Positions 1 to 9,326 of a DNA stretch of 39,016 nt are shown here, in pieces. The notes beneath the pieces are model-generated. The model did not search any database. It was not told where the DNA came from and saw nothing but the letters and a program-made list of their open reading frames with translations. The first letter of the stretch is position 1; each line of letters opens with the position of its first letter. The DNA lies in NCBI GenBank assembly GCA_021162285.1, contig JAGGYZ010000063.1, forward strand, positions 1 to 39,016, in the 5' to 3' direction. The position numbers and the translations under genes were made by a program. The DNA comes from Candidatus Fermentibacteraceae bacterium (GTDB lineage: Bacteria > Fermentibacterota > Fermentibacteria > Fermentibacterales > JCC-6).

Positions 1-570
1 CCCCAGCTTCTGTACAAATTCGCCTTTATGGGAAGCATCTACTCAAAACTGGTTTTCGGTGTGGAAAAGCCAAAGGTCTGCCTGCTTAACGTAGGAAGTG
101 AGCCGTCAAAGGGTCCACCGGACATAAAAGAGGTTTACAGTATGCTGTCGAAAGCCCCCCTTAATTTTGCCGGTAACATAGAGGGTAATGGTATTCTAAT
201 GGGCGACGCCGATGTGGTTGTGTGTGATGGTTACACAGGCAATGTTCTGGTTAAATTCATTGAATCCATTGCGTCGATGGTAGGAGGGACTCTGTATCTG
301 GAGATGAAAAAACAATGGACTTCCAGGATGGGCTATCTGTTTATGAGACCATCTTTTAACAAGCTATGGAAAAAATTAGATGCTGCCGAGTACGGAGGAG
401 CTCCACTTCTGGGTCTTAACGGAGTTGCCATTGTGGCTCACGGAAGTTCTTCTGCACTTGCAATCAAGAATGCTGTCGTCGCCGCCTGCGATTTCAGGCG
501 CAGTGGTGCAGTGGAGGCCATTCGAAGTAAAATGGCTGAACTAATGGAGGAGGAAAAAGCTGTTGAATGA
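1..570 (+). CDS. plsX: Phosphate acyltransferase PlsX, C-terminal part (truncated by window start)
   Basis: Frame open from base 1 (PQLLYKFAFMGSIYSKLVFG...); GNILMGDADVVVCDGYTGNVLVK motif; directly upstream of fabH. Confidence 0.93.
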   Translation, partial: PQLLYKFAFMGSIYSKLVFGVEKPKVCLLNVGSEPSKGPPDIKEVYSMLSKAPLNFAGNIEGNGILMGDADVVVCDGYTGNVLVKFIESIASMVGGTLYLEMKKQWTSRMGYLFMRPSFNKLWKKLDAAEYGGAPLLGLNGVAIVAHGSSSALAIKNAVVAACDFRRSGAVEAIRSKMAELMEEEKAVE

Positions 571-1561
571 GAGACACGCCTATATTAAAGGAACCGGGCA
601 TTTCGTCCCGGAGCCCGTTCTGACAAACGATGATCTTTCAAAAATGGTGGATACCAATGATGAATGGATAACATCAAGAACCGGTATCAAGCAGCGCCAT
701 ATTGCTCCCGATGATATGGCAAACAGCGACATGTCGTTCGAGGCAGCCCGTCGGGCAATGGATGATGCAGGATGGAAGCCTGAAGATGTTCAGGCTGTTA
801 TCATTGGTACTGTTACACCTGACTATTCTTTTCCCAACACAGCTGCGCTTGTTGCCGATCGGCTGGGCCTTAACAAAGTACCCTGTTACGACTTTGAGGC
901 TGGTTGCAGTGGGTTCATATACGGTTTGATCCAGGCAAAAGCTTTCATTACTTCAGGTATACTTGACAGAGTTATTGTGATAGGTGCCGAAAAACTCACA
1001 TCAATAACCGACTGGGAAGACAGGAACACCTGTGTTCTGTTCGGTGACGGAGCAGGAGCAGCCTGCGTAGGCAGTGAAGGCCCTGGCGGGCTGCTCGGCG
1101 GTTTTCACTGGGGCAGCGACGGTTCTCTGGGCCATCTTCTCGACCTGCCGGCAAGCGGTTCAAGGCAGCCAATTACTCACGAGGCCATAGACAACAAAGA
1201 CAACAAGATTCACATGGCTGGCGGAGAGATAATGAAGAGTGCCGTGAGAGCCATGAGAGATTCAGCTCTTAAAGCTCTGGAGGAGGATGGACTTACCTAC
1301 AAGGATGTAAATCTTCTCATCTCGCATCAGGCGAATGTAAGGATCATCGAATCTACTGCCAGAGTTCTCAGGCTTGAGTGGAAAGATGTGTATGTAAACA
1401 TTGATCAGTACGGTAACACATCCAGTGCTTCTATTCCCATCGCCATGGATGAGGCTCTGCACAACGGAACGATAAAGCCCGGTTACACAGTTGTGCTGGC
1501 TGCTTTTGGTGCAGGCCTTACCTGGGGAGGCATTGTTGTGAGGTGGAGTGATGAATCTTAA
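563..1561 (+). CDS. fabH: 3-oxoacyl-ACP synthase III
   Basis: [18 protein letters not shown], active-site region [30 protein letters not shown] motifs. Confidence 0.97.
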   Translation: MNERHAYIKGTGHFVPEPVLTNDDLSKMVDTNDEWITSRTGIKQRHIAPDDMANSDMSFEAARRAMDDAGWKPEDVQAVIIGTVTPDYSFPNTAALVADRLGLNKVPCYDFEAGCSGFIYGLIQAKAFITSGILDRVIVIGAEKLTSITDWEDRNTCVLFGDGAGAACVGSEGPGGLLGGFHWGSDGSLGHLLDLPASGSRQPITHEAIDNKDNKIHMAGGEIMKSAVRAMRDSALKALEEDGLTYKDVNLLISHQANVRIIESTARVLRLEWKDVYVNIDQYGNTSSASIPIAMDEALHNGTIKPGYTVVLAAFGAGLTWGGIVVRWSDES

Positions 1562-2279
1562 TGCCACGGCTGTTGTCACCGGTGCAGCCCGGGGGATTGG
1601 TCTTGAGATTGCAAAAAAACTTATAAACACAGGCTGGACCGTAGCAGCACTGGACATGCTTGAAGATGACCTTAACAGGTCTGCTCACAAGCTGGGAAGC
1701 ATGTACAGACCCTACACGGTCAACATCACCGATACTCAGCAGCTCGCTGTTGTGGCTGCTTCCATCGGGAAAGAACTGCCTGTTGTAAAGGGCATTGTAA
1801 ACAATGCAGGTATTACCCGTGATGCGCTGATGATGCGCATGGGTGAGGATCAGTGGAATATGGTTATCGATGTAAATCTTACTGGAGCATGGAAGGTAAC
1901 CCAGGCTTTTATGAGGTCTCTGATCAGAGCTCGGGAAGGCAGTATTGTGAGCATATCATCGGTGGTCGGGCTTATTGGGGCTGCCGGTCAAACAAACTAT
2001 GCTGCAAGCAAGGCAGGGCTTATCGGCATGTCAAAATCTCTTAACAGAGAGCTGGCAGCCAGAGGTATCACTGTTAACGTAGTGGCACCGGGATTTATTG
2101 AAACAGAAATGACACAGAAGTTATCAGAGGAGGTGCGCAGCGACTATCTTTCAAGGATTCCTGCGGCCAGGCTGGGGCTGCCCGTTGAAATTGCAGAAGC
2201 AGTAGCATTTCTCATGAGCCCCTCAGCCAAGTATATTACCGGTGTTGTGCTGCCCGTTGATGGCGGTCTTACCACCTGA
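1551..2279 (+). CDS. fabG: 3-oxoacyl-ACP reductase (SDR)
   Basis: [42 protein letters not shown] at 1548 is an alternative start. Confidence 0.96.
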   Translation: MNLNATAVVTGAARGIGLEIAKKLINTGWTVAALDMLEDDLNRSAHKLGSMYRPYTVNITDTQQLAVVAASIGKELPVVKGIVNNAGITRDALMMRMGEDQWNMVIDVNLTGAWKVTQAFMRSLIRAREGSIVSISSVVGLIGAAGQTNYAASKAGLIGMSKSLNRELAARGITVNVVAPGFIETEMTQKLSEEVRSDYLSRIPAARLGLPVEIAEAVAFLMSPSAKYITGVVLPVDGGLTT

Positions 2280-2291
2280 GAAAGGAAAAAT

Positions 2292-2531
2292 ATGTCTTTA
2301 GAAAACCGTATCACCGACATTATTGTAAGTCGTCTTAATGTTAAGAAGGAGGAAGTTACAAACTCTGCCAGTCTTAAAGATGATCTTGGGGCTGACTCTC
2401 TTGACATGGTTGATCTTATGATGGATCTCGAAGATACCTTCAATCTTAAGATTTCAGATGAAGATGGAAACAAGCTTCAGACTGTTGGTTCTGTTGTCGA
2501 GTTTCTGAAAGGTAAAGGTATAGAAGCCTAG
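2292..2531 (+). CDS. acpP: Acyl carrier protein
   Basis: 79 aa acidic protein with LGADSLDMVDL phosphopantetheine site. Confidence 0.98.
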   Translation: MSLENRITDIIVSRLNVKKEEVTNSASLKDDLGADSLDMVDLMMDLEDTFNLKISDEDGNKLQTVGSVVEFLKGKGIEA

Positions 2532-2552
2532 AGAAGCGCAGTTTATGAATTG

Positions 2553-2594
2553 CCGGCAAATCGCCGCAGCCGGAGGGGTGTGGCGATTTGCCGG
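2553..2594 (+). promoter_or_regulatory. Inverted repeat/hairpin between acpP and fabF
   Basis: Perfect 13-bp arms CCGGCAAATCGCC (2553-2565) and GGCGATTTGCCGG (2582-2594) with 16-nt loop; no downstream T-tract. Confidence 0.75.
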
Positions 2595-2617
2595 ATTAAA
2601 GTACCTGGAGGAATTCC

Positions 2618-3871
2618 GTGTCTGATAAACGGGTAGTAGTCACCGGTCTGGGCGTTTTCAGCCCTATTGGAAATACAGTGTCTGAGGCCTGGGAAAACGC
2701 CGTGGCAGGAAACAGCGGTATCGTAAGATTGTCCATGATAGACCCGGAGCCGTTTACCAGTCAGGTTGCTGGTCAGGTTAAAGACTTTGATCCTGTTGAA
2801 CTGCTGGGGCCCAGGAATGCCAGAAGAAATGACAGATACACGCAACTTGCAATGGCCGCGGCCGAACAGGCATGGGCCGACTCTGGGCTTTCAGAGGCAT
2901 CTGTTGATCCAGAGCGTGTAGGAGTTATCATCGGCTCAGGGGTTGGCGGTATGGACACTTTTGAGAAGCAGCACAATATTGCCATGAACAGGGGGCCTGG
3001 AAGGATCAGCTCTCTGTTTGTTCCCATGATGATCAGCAACATGGCCGCAGGGCAGGTTGCTATAGATCTGAACGCAAAAGGTCCCAACTTCGCAACTGTT
3101 ACCGCATGCGCATCCAGTTCCCACGCAATTGCTTCTTCAGTAGACGCTATTCGTCTGGGCAGGGCGGAGGTAATGGTTACCGGTGGAAGTGAAGCACCGC
3201 TTACAATGATGAGTGTAGGCGGATTCTGCTCCATGAAGGCCCTGTGCACAACATTCAACGATCAGCCCTGGAAAGCATCCAGGCCGTTCGACCGTGACAG
3301 ATCAGGGTTTGTTATTGCAGAAGGTGCCTGTATTATTGTCCTTGAAGAGTTGTCTCATGCGGAAGCCAGGGGAGCTCACATATTTGCAGAAATATCAGGT
3401 ATCGGCATGTCCTGTGATGCGCACCACATAACAGCTCCCGCACCAGGCGGAGAGGGATGCGCCAGGGCCATAAGAATGGCAATGGACGACGCTGGAATGG
3501 CGGTATCCGATATCGATTACGTGAATGCCCACGGAACATCAACGCAGCTCAACGATATCAACGAAACGGATGCAATCAAGGTTGCTCTCGGCAATCATGC
3601 GAAGAAAATTATGGTTTCAAGTACAAAATCGACCCACGGTCACATGCTTGGGGCCACAGGCGCAATGGAAATCATGCTTACTTCCCTTGCCCTGAAGAAC
3701 GGGCTTGTTCCGCCAACCTCAACACTGGAAAACCCAGGCGAGGGATGTGATCTTGATTACGTGCCGAAAACTGCGAGAGAAGCAGATATACAGTGTGCCC
3801 TCAGTAGTTCTCTTGGTTTTGGTGGGCACAATGTCTGTATCGCTCTTCGCAAGTACAAAGGCGATAGCTGA
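2618..3871 (+). CDS. fabF: 3-oxoacyl-ACP synthase II
   Basis: VVVTGLGVFSPIGN, TACASSSHAI, NAHGTSTQLND, KSTHGHMLGATGA; GTG start with GGAGG upstream. Confidence 0.97.
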   Translation: MSDKRVVVTGLGVFSPIGNTVSEAWENAVAGNSGIVRLSMIDPEPFTSQVAGQVKDFDPVELLGPRNARRNDRYTQLAMAAAEQAWADSGLSEASVDPERVGVIIGSGVGGMDTFEKQHNIAMNRGPGRISSLFVPMMISNMAAGQVAIDLNAKGPNFATVTACASSSHAIASSVDAIRLGRAEVMVTGGSEAPLTMMSVGGFCSMKALCTTFNDQPWKASRPFDRDRSGFVIAEGACIIVLEELSHAEARGAHIFAEISGIGMSCDAHHITAPAPGGEGCARAIRMAMDDAGMAVSDIDYVNAHGTSTQLNDINETDAIKVALGNHAKKIMVSSTKSTHGHMLGATGAMEIMLTSLALKNGLVPPTSTLENPGEGCDLDYVPKTAREADIQCALSSSLGFGGHNVCIALRKYKGDS

Positions 3872-4521
3872 ATACACAAGAAAATGACAGTCTGAAGCGG
3901 CTTTTCGGCCGCTCTGAGCTGTTGCGTATTGCTTTGACTCACAGGTCTGTTTCCCACGCGGAAAACAATGAGCGTCTTGAGTTCCTTGGCGATGCGGTTA
4001 TAGAGCTTGCCGTGAGGTGGGGTCTTGTATCGGACAATACTGAGGCTTCCGAGGGCGAGCTTACCAGAATGAAGATAGGTCTTGTAAGGAAAGCTACCCT
4101 TGCAAGGTGTGCAGACAGGTTGGGATTGAGAGAGAGTATTGTGACCGGAGCTGCTTTCGGCTGTGGGCCTGTTCCAGATGCTGTGGCTGCAGATGCCTAT
4201 GAGGCAGTTGTTGGAGCTTTGTTTGTTGACTCGGGGTTTAACAGTGCATTCCGTTTTGTTAAGGAAACCCTTCTGTCAAAGGAAGAGATCAGCAGCTCCA
4301 GTGACGCGAAAACGGTTCTTCAGGAACACTGTCAGGCCAGGGGAGGTTCTCTGCCTGTGTACACAACGGATTTAACAGCCGGGCCATCCCATGATCCGGT
4401 TTTTTATATCAGCGTATCAGTAGAAGGTTCAGTGCTGGGCACCGGCCGGGCATCGAGTAAGAAAGAAGCGCAGGAACTGGCTGCTGCAGAGGCACTTCAG
4501 ACCCTTGAAGGGAAGGACTAA
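3868..4521 (+). CDS. rnc: Ribonuclease III
   Basis: LTHRSVSHAENNERLEFLGDAV signature plus C-terminal dsRBD; likely CTG start at 3868 overlapping the fabF stop (next candidate TTG 3922). Confidence 0.93.
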   Translation: MNTQENDSLKRLFGRSELLRIALTHRSVSHAENNERLEFLGDAVIELAVRWGLVSDNTEASEGELTRMKIGLVRKATLARCADRLGLRESIVTGAAFGCGPVPDAVAADAYEAVVGALFVDSGFNSAFRFVKETLLSKEEISSSSDAKTVLQEHCQARGGSLPVYTTDLTAGPSHDPVFYISVSVEGSVLGTGRASSKKEAQELAAAEALQTLEGKD

Positions 4522-5676
4522 ATGGATTACATGCTTAATGAAGATTTACTGGCCATTAAGGAAATCTGTATTGAAATAGGTGAGAAACACATTCTTCCCA
4601 TAAGAGCTGAGCTTGACGAGGAGAACAAGTTTCCAAGAGAAATCATGAACATCATTGCCCAGAGTGATCTGTTCACCATCTACATCCCCGAGGAATACGG
4701 TGGAACCGGTATGGGCAGCATGGCGCTTGCAGTGGCCACAGAGGAGCTAAGCCGTTACTGTGGCGGCATTGCCGTGTCCTACGCTGCCAACGCCCTGGGT
4801 GCCATGCCTATTCTTCTCATGGGCTCGGAAGAACAGAAGAAAAAGTATCTTCCCCAGCTTGCCTCTGGAGAGAAACTGTGTGCGTTTGCACTCACTGAAC
4901 CTGAAGCCGGAAGTGATGCCGGCGGTGTAAAAACAAGAGCCATTAAAGATGGAGACCACTACATACTGAACGGAACAAAGCAGTGGATCACCAACGGCGG
5001 AGAGGCCCAGATTTACACTGTTATCGCTCTTACCGACCCCGAAAGAGGCGCCCGCGGGGCAAGTGCGTTTATCGTTGAGGATGGTACCCCCGGTTTCAGT
5101 TACGGCAAGAAAGAGAACAAGATGGGTATCAGAGCTTCCGCTACAAGGGAACTCATTTTTGAAGACTGCAGAATTCCCGCGGAAAACCTTATTTCACGCG
5201 AGGGATATGGATTCATGGTTGCAATGAAAACCCTTGATAATTCCAGACCTGGAGTGGCAGCCCAGGCAGTTGGGATTGCACAGGGTGCTCTTGATGAAGC
5301 TTTGAAGTATTCCAACGAAAGAAAGCAGTTTGGAGTGAAGATAAACTCATTCCAGGGGCTTCAGTTCATGCTTGCAGACATGGGAACCCTGATTGAGGCT
5401 GCCAGGGCTCTTACTTATACCGCTGCAGGCCTGATAGACAGTGGGGCAAAGAACTTCAACAAGGTTTCCGCCATGGCGAAGGTGTTTGCCAGTGATGTTG
5501 CCATGAAGGTAACAACTGATGCTGTTCAGATTCTTGGAGGATACGGTTACATGAAAGAGTATCCCGTAGAGAAGATGATGCGCGACGCTAAAATTACACA
5601 GATCTATGAAGGCACAAACCAGATACAGAGAAGTGTAATCGCCAAAGCCATGATAAAAGAAGCACACAGAAAGTAG
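4522..5676 (+). CDS. Acyl-CoA dehydrogenase (short/medium-chain or butyryl-CoA type)
   Basis: CAFALTEPEAGSDAGG, KQWITNGG, ERKQFGVKINSFQGLQFMLADM, QILGGYGYMKEYPVEKMMRDAKITQIYEGTNQIQR. Confidence 0.95.
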   Translation: MDYMLNEDLLAIKEICIEIGEKHILPIRAELDEENKFPREIMNIIAQSDLFTIYIPEEYGGTGMGSMALAVATEELSRYCGGIAVSYAANALGAMPILLMGSEEQKKKYLPQLASGEKLCAFALTEPEAGSDAGGVKTRAIKDGDHYILNGTKQWITNGGEAQIYTVIALTDPERGARGASAFIVEDGTPGFSYGKKENKMGIRASATRELIFEDCRIPAENLISREGYGFMVAMKTLDNSRPGVAAQAVGIAQGALDEALKYSNERKQFGVKINSFQGLQFMLADMGTLIEAARALTYTAAGLIDSGAKNFNKVSAMAKVFASDVAMKVTTDAVQILGGYGYMKEYPVEKMMRDAKITQIYEGTNQIQRSVIAKAMIKEAHRK

Positions 5677-5681
5677 GAGTG

Positions 5682-6470
5682 ATGAAGTTCGTTGTTGCCG
5701 TAAAGCAGGTGCCGGATACCGCCGAGGTCAGGATCGATCCGGAAAGGGGCACCCTGATTCGCGACGGTGTGCCGTCGATAATGAATCCTTTTGATACTTA
5801 TGCTCTGGAAGAGGCAATGAAGTGGCGTGATGAGCTTGGAGGCGTGGTTACAGTTATCACCATGGGTCCTCCCCAGGCAGAATCAGTGCTCAGAGAGGCT
5901 ATCTCCATGGGCGCAGACGATGCCATTCTCATAAGCGACAGAGCTTTTGCCGGTGCAGATACATGGGCTACCAGCCACACACTGGCTGCAGCAGTGGCGG
6001 AACTCGGTGATGTTGATGCTGTGTTCTTCGGTAAGCAGGCCATTGACGGGGATACGGCGCAGACCGGTCCCAGCGTTGCGGCATCTCTTGACTGGCCTCA
6101 GATTACATTCGTAGGAAAAGTCAGAGAGTTGAACAAAGATTTTATCACAGCTGAGCGGTACGTTGAAACAGGTATGCAGATTGTGCAGGCGGAGCTTCCG
6201 GTTGTACTTACGATCCTGAAGGATGCAAATGTTCCAAGGGTACCATCTCTTCGAGGGAAGATGAAATCAAGGAAAGTTCAGATACCTGTGTGGAAACTCA
6301 GCGATCTCGGTCTTACAGAGGCAGAAACAGGGCTTAACGGGTCTCCAACAAAAGTTGTGGTAACAGCCACACCTGAAGCCAGAACCGGCGGCCAGATACA
6401 CGAGGGCAGCACACAGGAGCTTGTTGCAAGGCTTGCTGATCTGCTTCTTGGAGAAGGGGGTGAGGCTTAA
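5682..6470 (+). CDS. etfB: Electron transfer flavoprotein beta subunit
   Basis: MKFVVAVKQVPDTAEVRID, DPFDTYALEEA-like region, GKQAIDGDTAQTGP. Confidence 0.95.
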   Translation: MKFVVAVKQVPDTAEVRIDPERGTLIRDGVPSIMNPFDTYALEEAMKWRDELGGVVTVITMGPPQAESVLREAISMGADDAILISDRAFAGADTWATSHTLAAAVAELGDVDAVFFGKQAIDGDTAQTGPSVAASLDWPQITFVGKVRELNKDFITAERYVETGMQIVQAELPVVLTILKDANVPRVPSLRGKMKSRKVQIPVWKLSDLGLTEAETGLNGSPTKVVVTATPEARTGGQIHEGSTQELVARLADLLLGEGGEA

Positions 6471-6471
6471 C

Positions 6472-7668
6472 ATGAGTGGATTTCTCGAAATAAAAGACAG
6501 CTGCACAGGATGCGGTATCTGCGTGAAAACCTGTCCTGTTCAGGCTCTCTCTATCAATGATAACAAAAGAGCTGTTGTTTCAGATGCGTGCACGCTGTGC
6601 AGTATCTGTGTAGACTCGTGTCCGTTCCAGTCCCTTGCCGTTCATCACTCGTTCGGTGGTAACGAGGAACAGCTGGCGAAGTATTCAGGCATTCTTGTTC
6701 TGTGTGAAATGAGAAACGGCTCTCCGGACAGAAGCACTTACGAGCTTCTGGGAGAGGCAAGAAAGCTTTCAGCAGGTGAAAAAGAAGTATCTGTTCTTGT
6801 TGTAGCAGATGATCCCTCGGATGCTCCGGAGAAACTTATACACGCAGGCGCAGACCGGGTAATAGTGGCCGAACACAGCAGTTTTGAACACTTTTCAACA
6901 GAACCCTGGAGCAGCGTTCTTACCCATGTAATTACCGAGTATATGCCTGAGATAGTTCTGGCAGCTGCAACTACAACAGGCAGAGATGTTATGCCCAGAG
7001 TTTCCAAAATACTTGATACAGGTCTTACTGCAGATTGCACCGAGCTGAAAATCGACGCAGACAGCGGAATGCTTATGCAGACCCGACCTGCATTTGGTGG
7101 AAACATCATGGCAACCATCGTGTGTGACAGAACCAGGCCGCAGATGTCCACCGTCAGGCCCGGCGTAATGAAGCCAATGGAGATTGACACTTCCAGAACC
7201 GGAGAGGTTATAAACCTGCAGGTTACAGAGGAAATGACAAACAACAGATCAAAAGTTCTTGAGTTTGTTCCGTCTGCCGGAGATGAAGTTGACATCACAG
7301 AAGCCGAGATAGTTATTTCAGGCGGAAGGGGAATGAAGAATCCGGAGAACTTCAGCATTCTTCACGACCTCGCTCATCTGCTTGGTGGAACTGTAGGGGC
7401 AAGCCGTGCAGCGGTAGACAACGGCTGGATTGAATACCCCAGGCAGGTTGGTCAGACTGGAAAGACCGTTCAGCCTAAAACATACCTTGCAGCAGGGATT
7501 TCCGGGGCAGTTCAGCACCGGGTTGGTATGCAGTCTTCTGACACAATCTATGCAGTAAACAAAGACCGCGATGCAAACATCTTTCAGTTCTGTACTGAAG
7601 GTTTTGTGGGCGATCTGTTTGATATTATTCCCGCTCTGGTTAAAGAGATAGAAAAACGCAGAGGATAG
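6472..7668 (+). CDS. etfA: Electron transfer flavoprotein alpha subunit with N-terminal 2[4Fe-4S] ferredoxin domain
   Basis: CTGCGICVKTCP...CTLCSICVDSCP at N-terminus; FAD-binding C-terminus SRAAVDNGWIEYPRQVGQTGKTVQPKTYLAAGISGAVQHRVGM. Confidence 0.95.
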   Translation: MSGFLEIKDSCTGCGICVKTCPVQALSINDNKRAVVSDACTLCSICVDSCPFQSLAVHHSFGGNEEQLAKYSGILVLCEMRNGSPDRSTYELLGEARKLSAGEKEVSVLVVADDPSDAPEKLIHAGADRVIVAEHSSFEHFSTEPWSSVLTHVITEYMPEIVLAAATTTGRDVMPRVSKILDTGLTADCTELKIDADSGMLMQTRPAFGGNIMATIVCDRTRPQMSTVRPGVMKPMEIDTSRTGEVINLQVTEEMTNNRSKVLEFVPSAGDEVDITEAEIVISGGRGMKNPENFSILHDLAHLLGGTVGASRAAVDNGWIEYPRQVGQTGKTVQPKTYLAAGISGAVQHRVGMQSSDTIYAVNKDRDANIFQFCTEGFVGDLFDIIPALVKEIEKRRG

Positions 7669-7671
7669 ACT

Positions 7672-8676
7672 GTGTTGAACGGTTCAACCCCTGTGGTATT
7701 CGAGGAATTCTCGGCCACAGGGGTTCTTCATGTACATTCAACCAGATCCGACGGATACGGTGAACCGGAAGAAATTGTTCAGGCTGGCATCAATGCAGGG
7801 CTGGACTTCATCGCGTTCAATGATCACAGAAATCTTGCACTTATGGAGGAAGGCTGGCACGGCAGGGTAACTGACGGTCTGATATCCCTGGTTGGCACGG
7901 AACTGCAGCACACAGACCTGAAAAGCCATCTTCTTGTTTACGGTGTTGAGAGTATAAAGCCTGTGGGTCACATACTTGATCAGCTAAGCAGTGTTCTTGA
8001 TATGAACGGTATTGCCATTGTAGCCCACCCTGTTGAGGTAAGACCGTATGTCCCGGGGATAGGGGAGTATCCCTGGGGTTTTGGAACAGATCATCCCGTC
8101 AGCGGCATTGAAGTCTGGAACTGGATGAGCAGCTGGAAGGGCAGACTGAGCCCGCTTAACGCCTGGAACCGGATATATCATCCGGACAGGACCGTGCTGA
8201 GTCCGCCTGAAAAAGCTGTAGATATGTGGTTTGAAACAGAGGGCTGCCTTATCGGTGGTGCAGATGCCCACGGTCATCGTTTTTTTGGGAAAGAAATTTT
8301 TGGATACGAAATGCTCTTCAACAGAGTCAGGACTCACCTTGTTCTCGATAAACCGTTCACAAGGCCGGTCCAGTTTACAGAGGCACTCAGGCATGGAAAG
8401 TGCTTTGTAAGCAACGCCATTGCAGGAGATGCTTCCGGTTACCGTTCTGCTGTTCATGAAGGTAAACTGTATCTGAAACTTCCGGAAGACTGTGAGGTAG
8501 TAACCAAACAGTATGGAGAATCCCAGGCGGGTGCTGTAGCCCTGAAGAGGGGAACACACTGTCTGGGTCAGGTTACTCTTCCTGTTTATATTGAAGTTCG
8601 CAGACTCGGGAGAACATGGATCGTACAGGGATTGAGTACAGAACAGGTCAGAAACAGGAAAGAGGAGAAACAATGA
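7672..8676 (+). CDS. PHP-domain metal-dependent phosphoesterase
   Basis: GVLHVHSTRSDGYGEPEEIV, DHRN, AHPVE, GADAHGH; start codon uncertain (GTG/TTG). Confidence 0.85.
   Translation: MLNGSTPVVFEEFSATGVLHVHSTRSDGYGEPEEIVQAGINAGLDFIAFNDHRNLALMEEGWHGRVTDGLISLVGTELQHTDLKSHLLVYGVESIKPVGHILDQLSSVLDMNGIAIVAHPVEVRPYVPGIGEYPWGFGTDHPVSGIEVWNWMSSWKGRLSPLNAWNRIYHPDRTVLSPPEKAVDMWFETEGCLIGGADAHGHRFFGKEIFGYEMLFNRVRTHLVLDKPFTRPVQFTEALRHGKCFVSNAIAGDASGYRSAVHEGKLYLKLPEDCEVVTKQYGESQAGAVALKRGTHCLGQVTLPVYIEVRRLGRTWIVQGLSTEQVRNRKEEKQ
7686..7725 (+). promoter_or_regulatory. Strong two-tier hairpin at etfA/PHP gene junction
   Basis: AACCCCTGTGG-TATT-CGAG-GAATT-CTCG-G-CCACAGGGGTT: 11-bp perfect outer and 4-bp inner arms. 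Confidence 0.7.
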
Positions 8677-9149
8677 AAGCACTGGTTCCATGGCTGGCTT
8701 TTGTACTGGTATGCAGTGTATCTGCTTCTCCTGTTGACACAGCTTACGACCTGCTTGACGCTGTTGCATGGCAGGACGGGTACGCTCTTGAAAATCTTGT
8801 TTCCAGTGATCTTTACTCTGCATTTACAGAGTTTATCGACCAGATGAGAGCACTTCGAGATGAGGACCCTGTTCTTGTTGAGAGCATTCTTCAGAGCAGG
8901 TACCGAGGAAGAATAACTGTTACAGACTTCGAATCTCTGAACAATCAGGAAATTCTCGGTGTACTTCTGGGCGAGGTTGTTATTCAACCGGACGAACAGG
9001 TAACGCGTGAAACAGCTGAAATGGAAGCAGGGAATGCCACCGTTGTTATTCACTATTTCAACGGAGCATCCGTCTCTTTCCAGATGGTGTGGGAGGACGG
9101 AGACTGGAGAATAACAGACACAAGCCTTCTCGCTTACCTGTTTCATTAA
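8673..9149 (+). CDS. Small secreted protein, NTF2/DUF4878-like fold possible
   Basis: ATGA overlap with PHP gene stop; signal peptide MKALVPWLAFVLVCSVSASP; C-terminus VSFQMVWEDGDWRITDTSLL. Confidence 0.75.
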   Translation: MKALVPWLAFVLVCSVSASPVDTAYDLLDAVAWQDGYALENLVSSDLYSAFTEFIDQMRALRDEDPVLVESILQSRYRGRITVTDFESLNNQEILGVLLGEVVIQPDEQVTRETAEMEAGNATVVIHYFNGASVSFQMVWEDGDWRITDTSLLAYLFH

Positions 9150-9179
9150 CAGACACACAGGCGGGTTACAGAGAGAAGG

Positions 9180-9266
9180 TGGCGGAGGACCGGGGACTCG
9201 AACCCCGAAGGGTGATTAGCCCGGCGGATTTCAAATCCGCTGCCTTACCAATTAGACTAGTCCTCC
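9180..9266 (-). tRNA. tRNA-Ser(UGA), CCA encoded
   Basis: Minus strand GGAGGAC...GCGGA-TTTGAAA-TCCGC anticodon arm, GC-rich variable arm, CGGGG-TTCGAGT-CCCCG T arm, GTCCTCC + GCCA. Confidence 0.93.
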
Positions 9267-9281
9267 TCCGTAGTGCGCTAA

Positions 9282-9308
9282 TTTATAATAATACAGAGCT
9301 CAGGTCAA
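9282..9308 (-). promoter_or_regulatory. Candidate sigma70-like promoter for tRNA-Ser(UGA)
   Basis: Minus strand TTGACC-N15-TATAAA about 15 nt upstream of tRNA 5' end. Confidence 0.45.
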
Positions 9309-9326
9309 ATCTGATGTTTTCAGGAG

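Noticed and set aside
6738-7358. 206-aa minus-strand ORF opposite etfA
   Set aside because: Antisense shadow ORF of a well-supported coding sequence.
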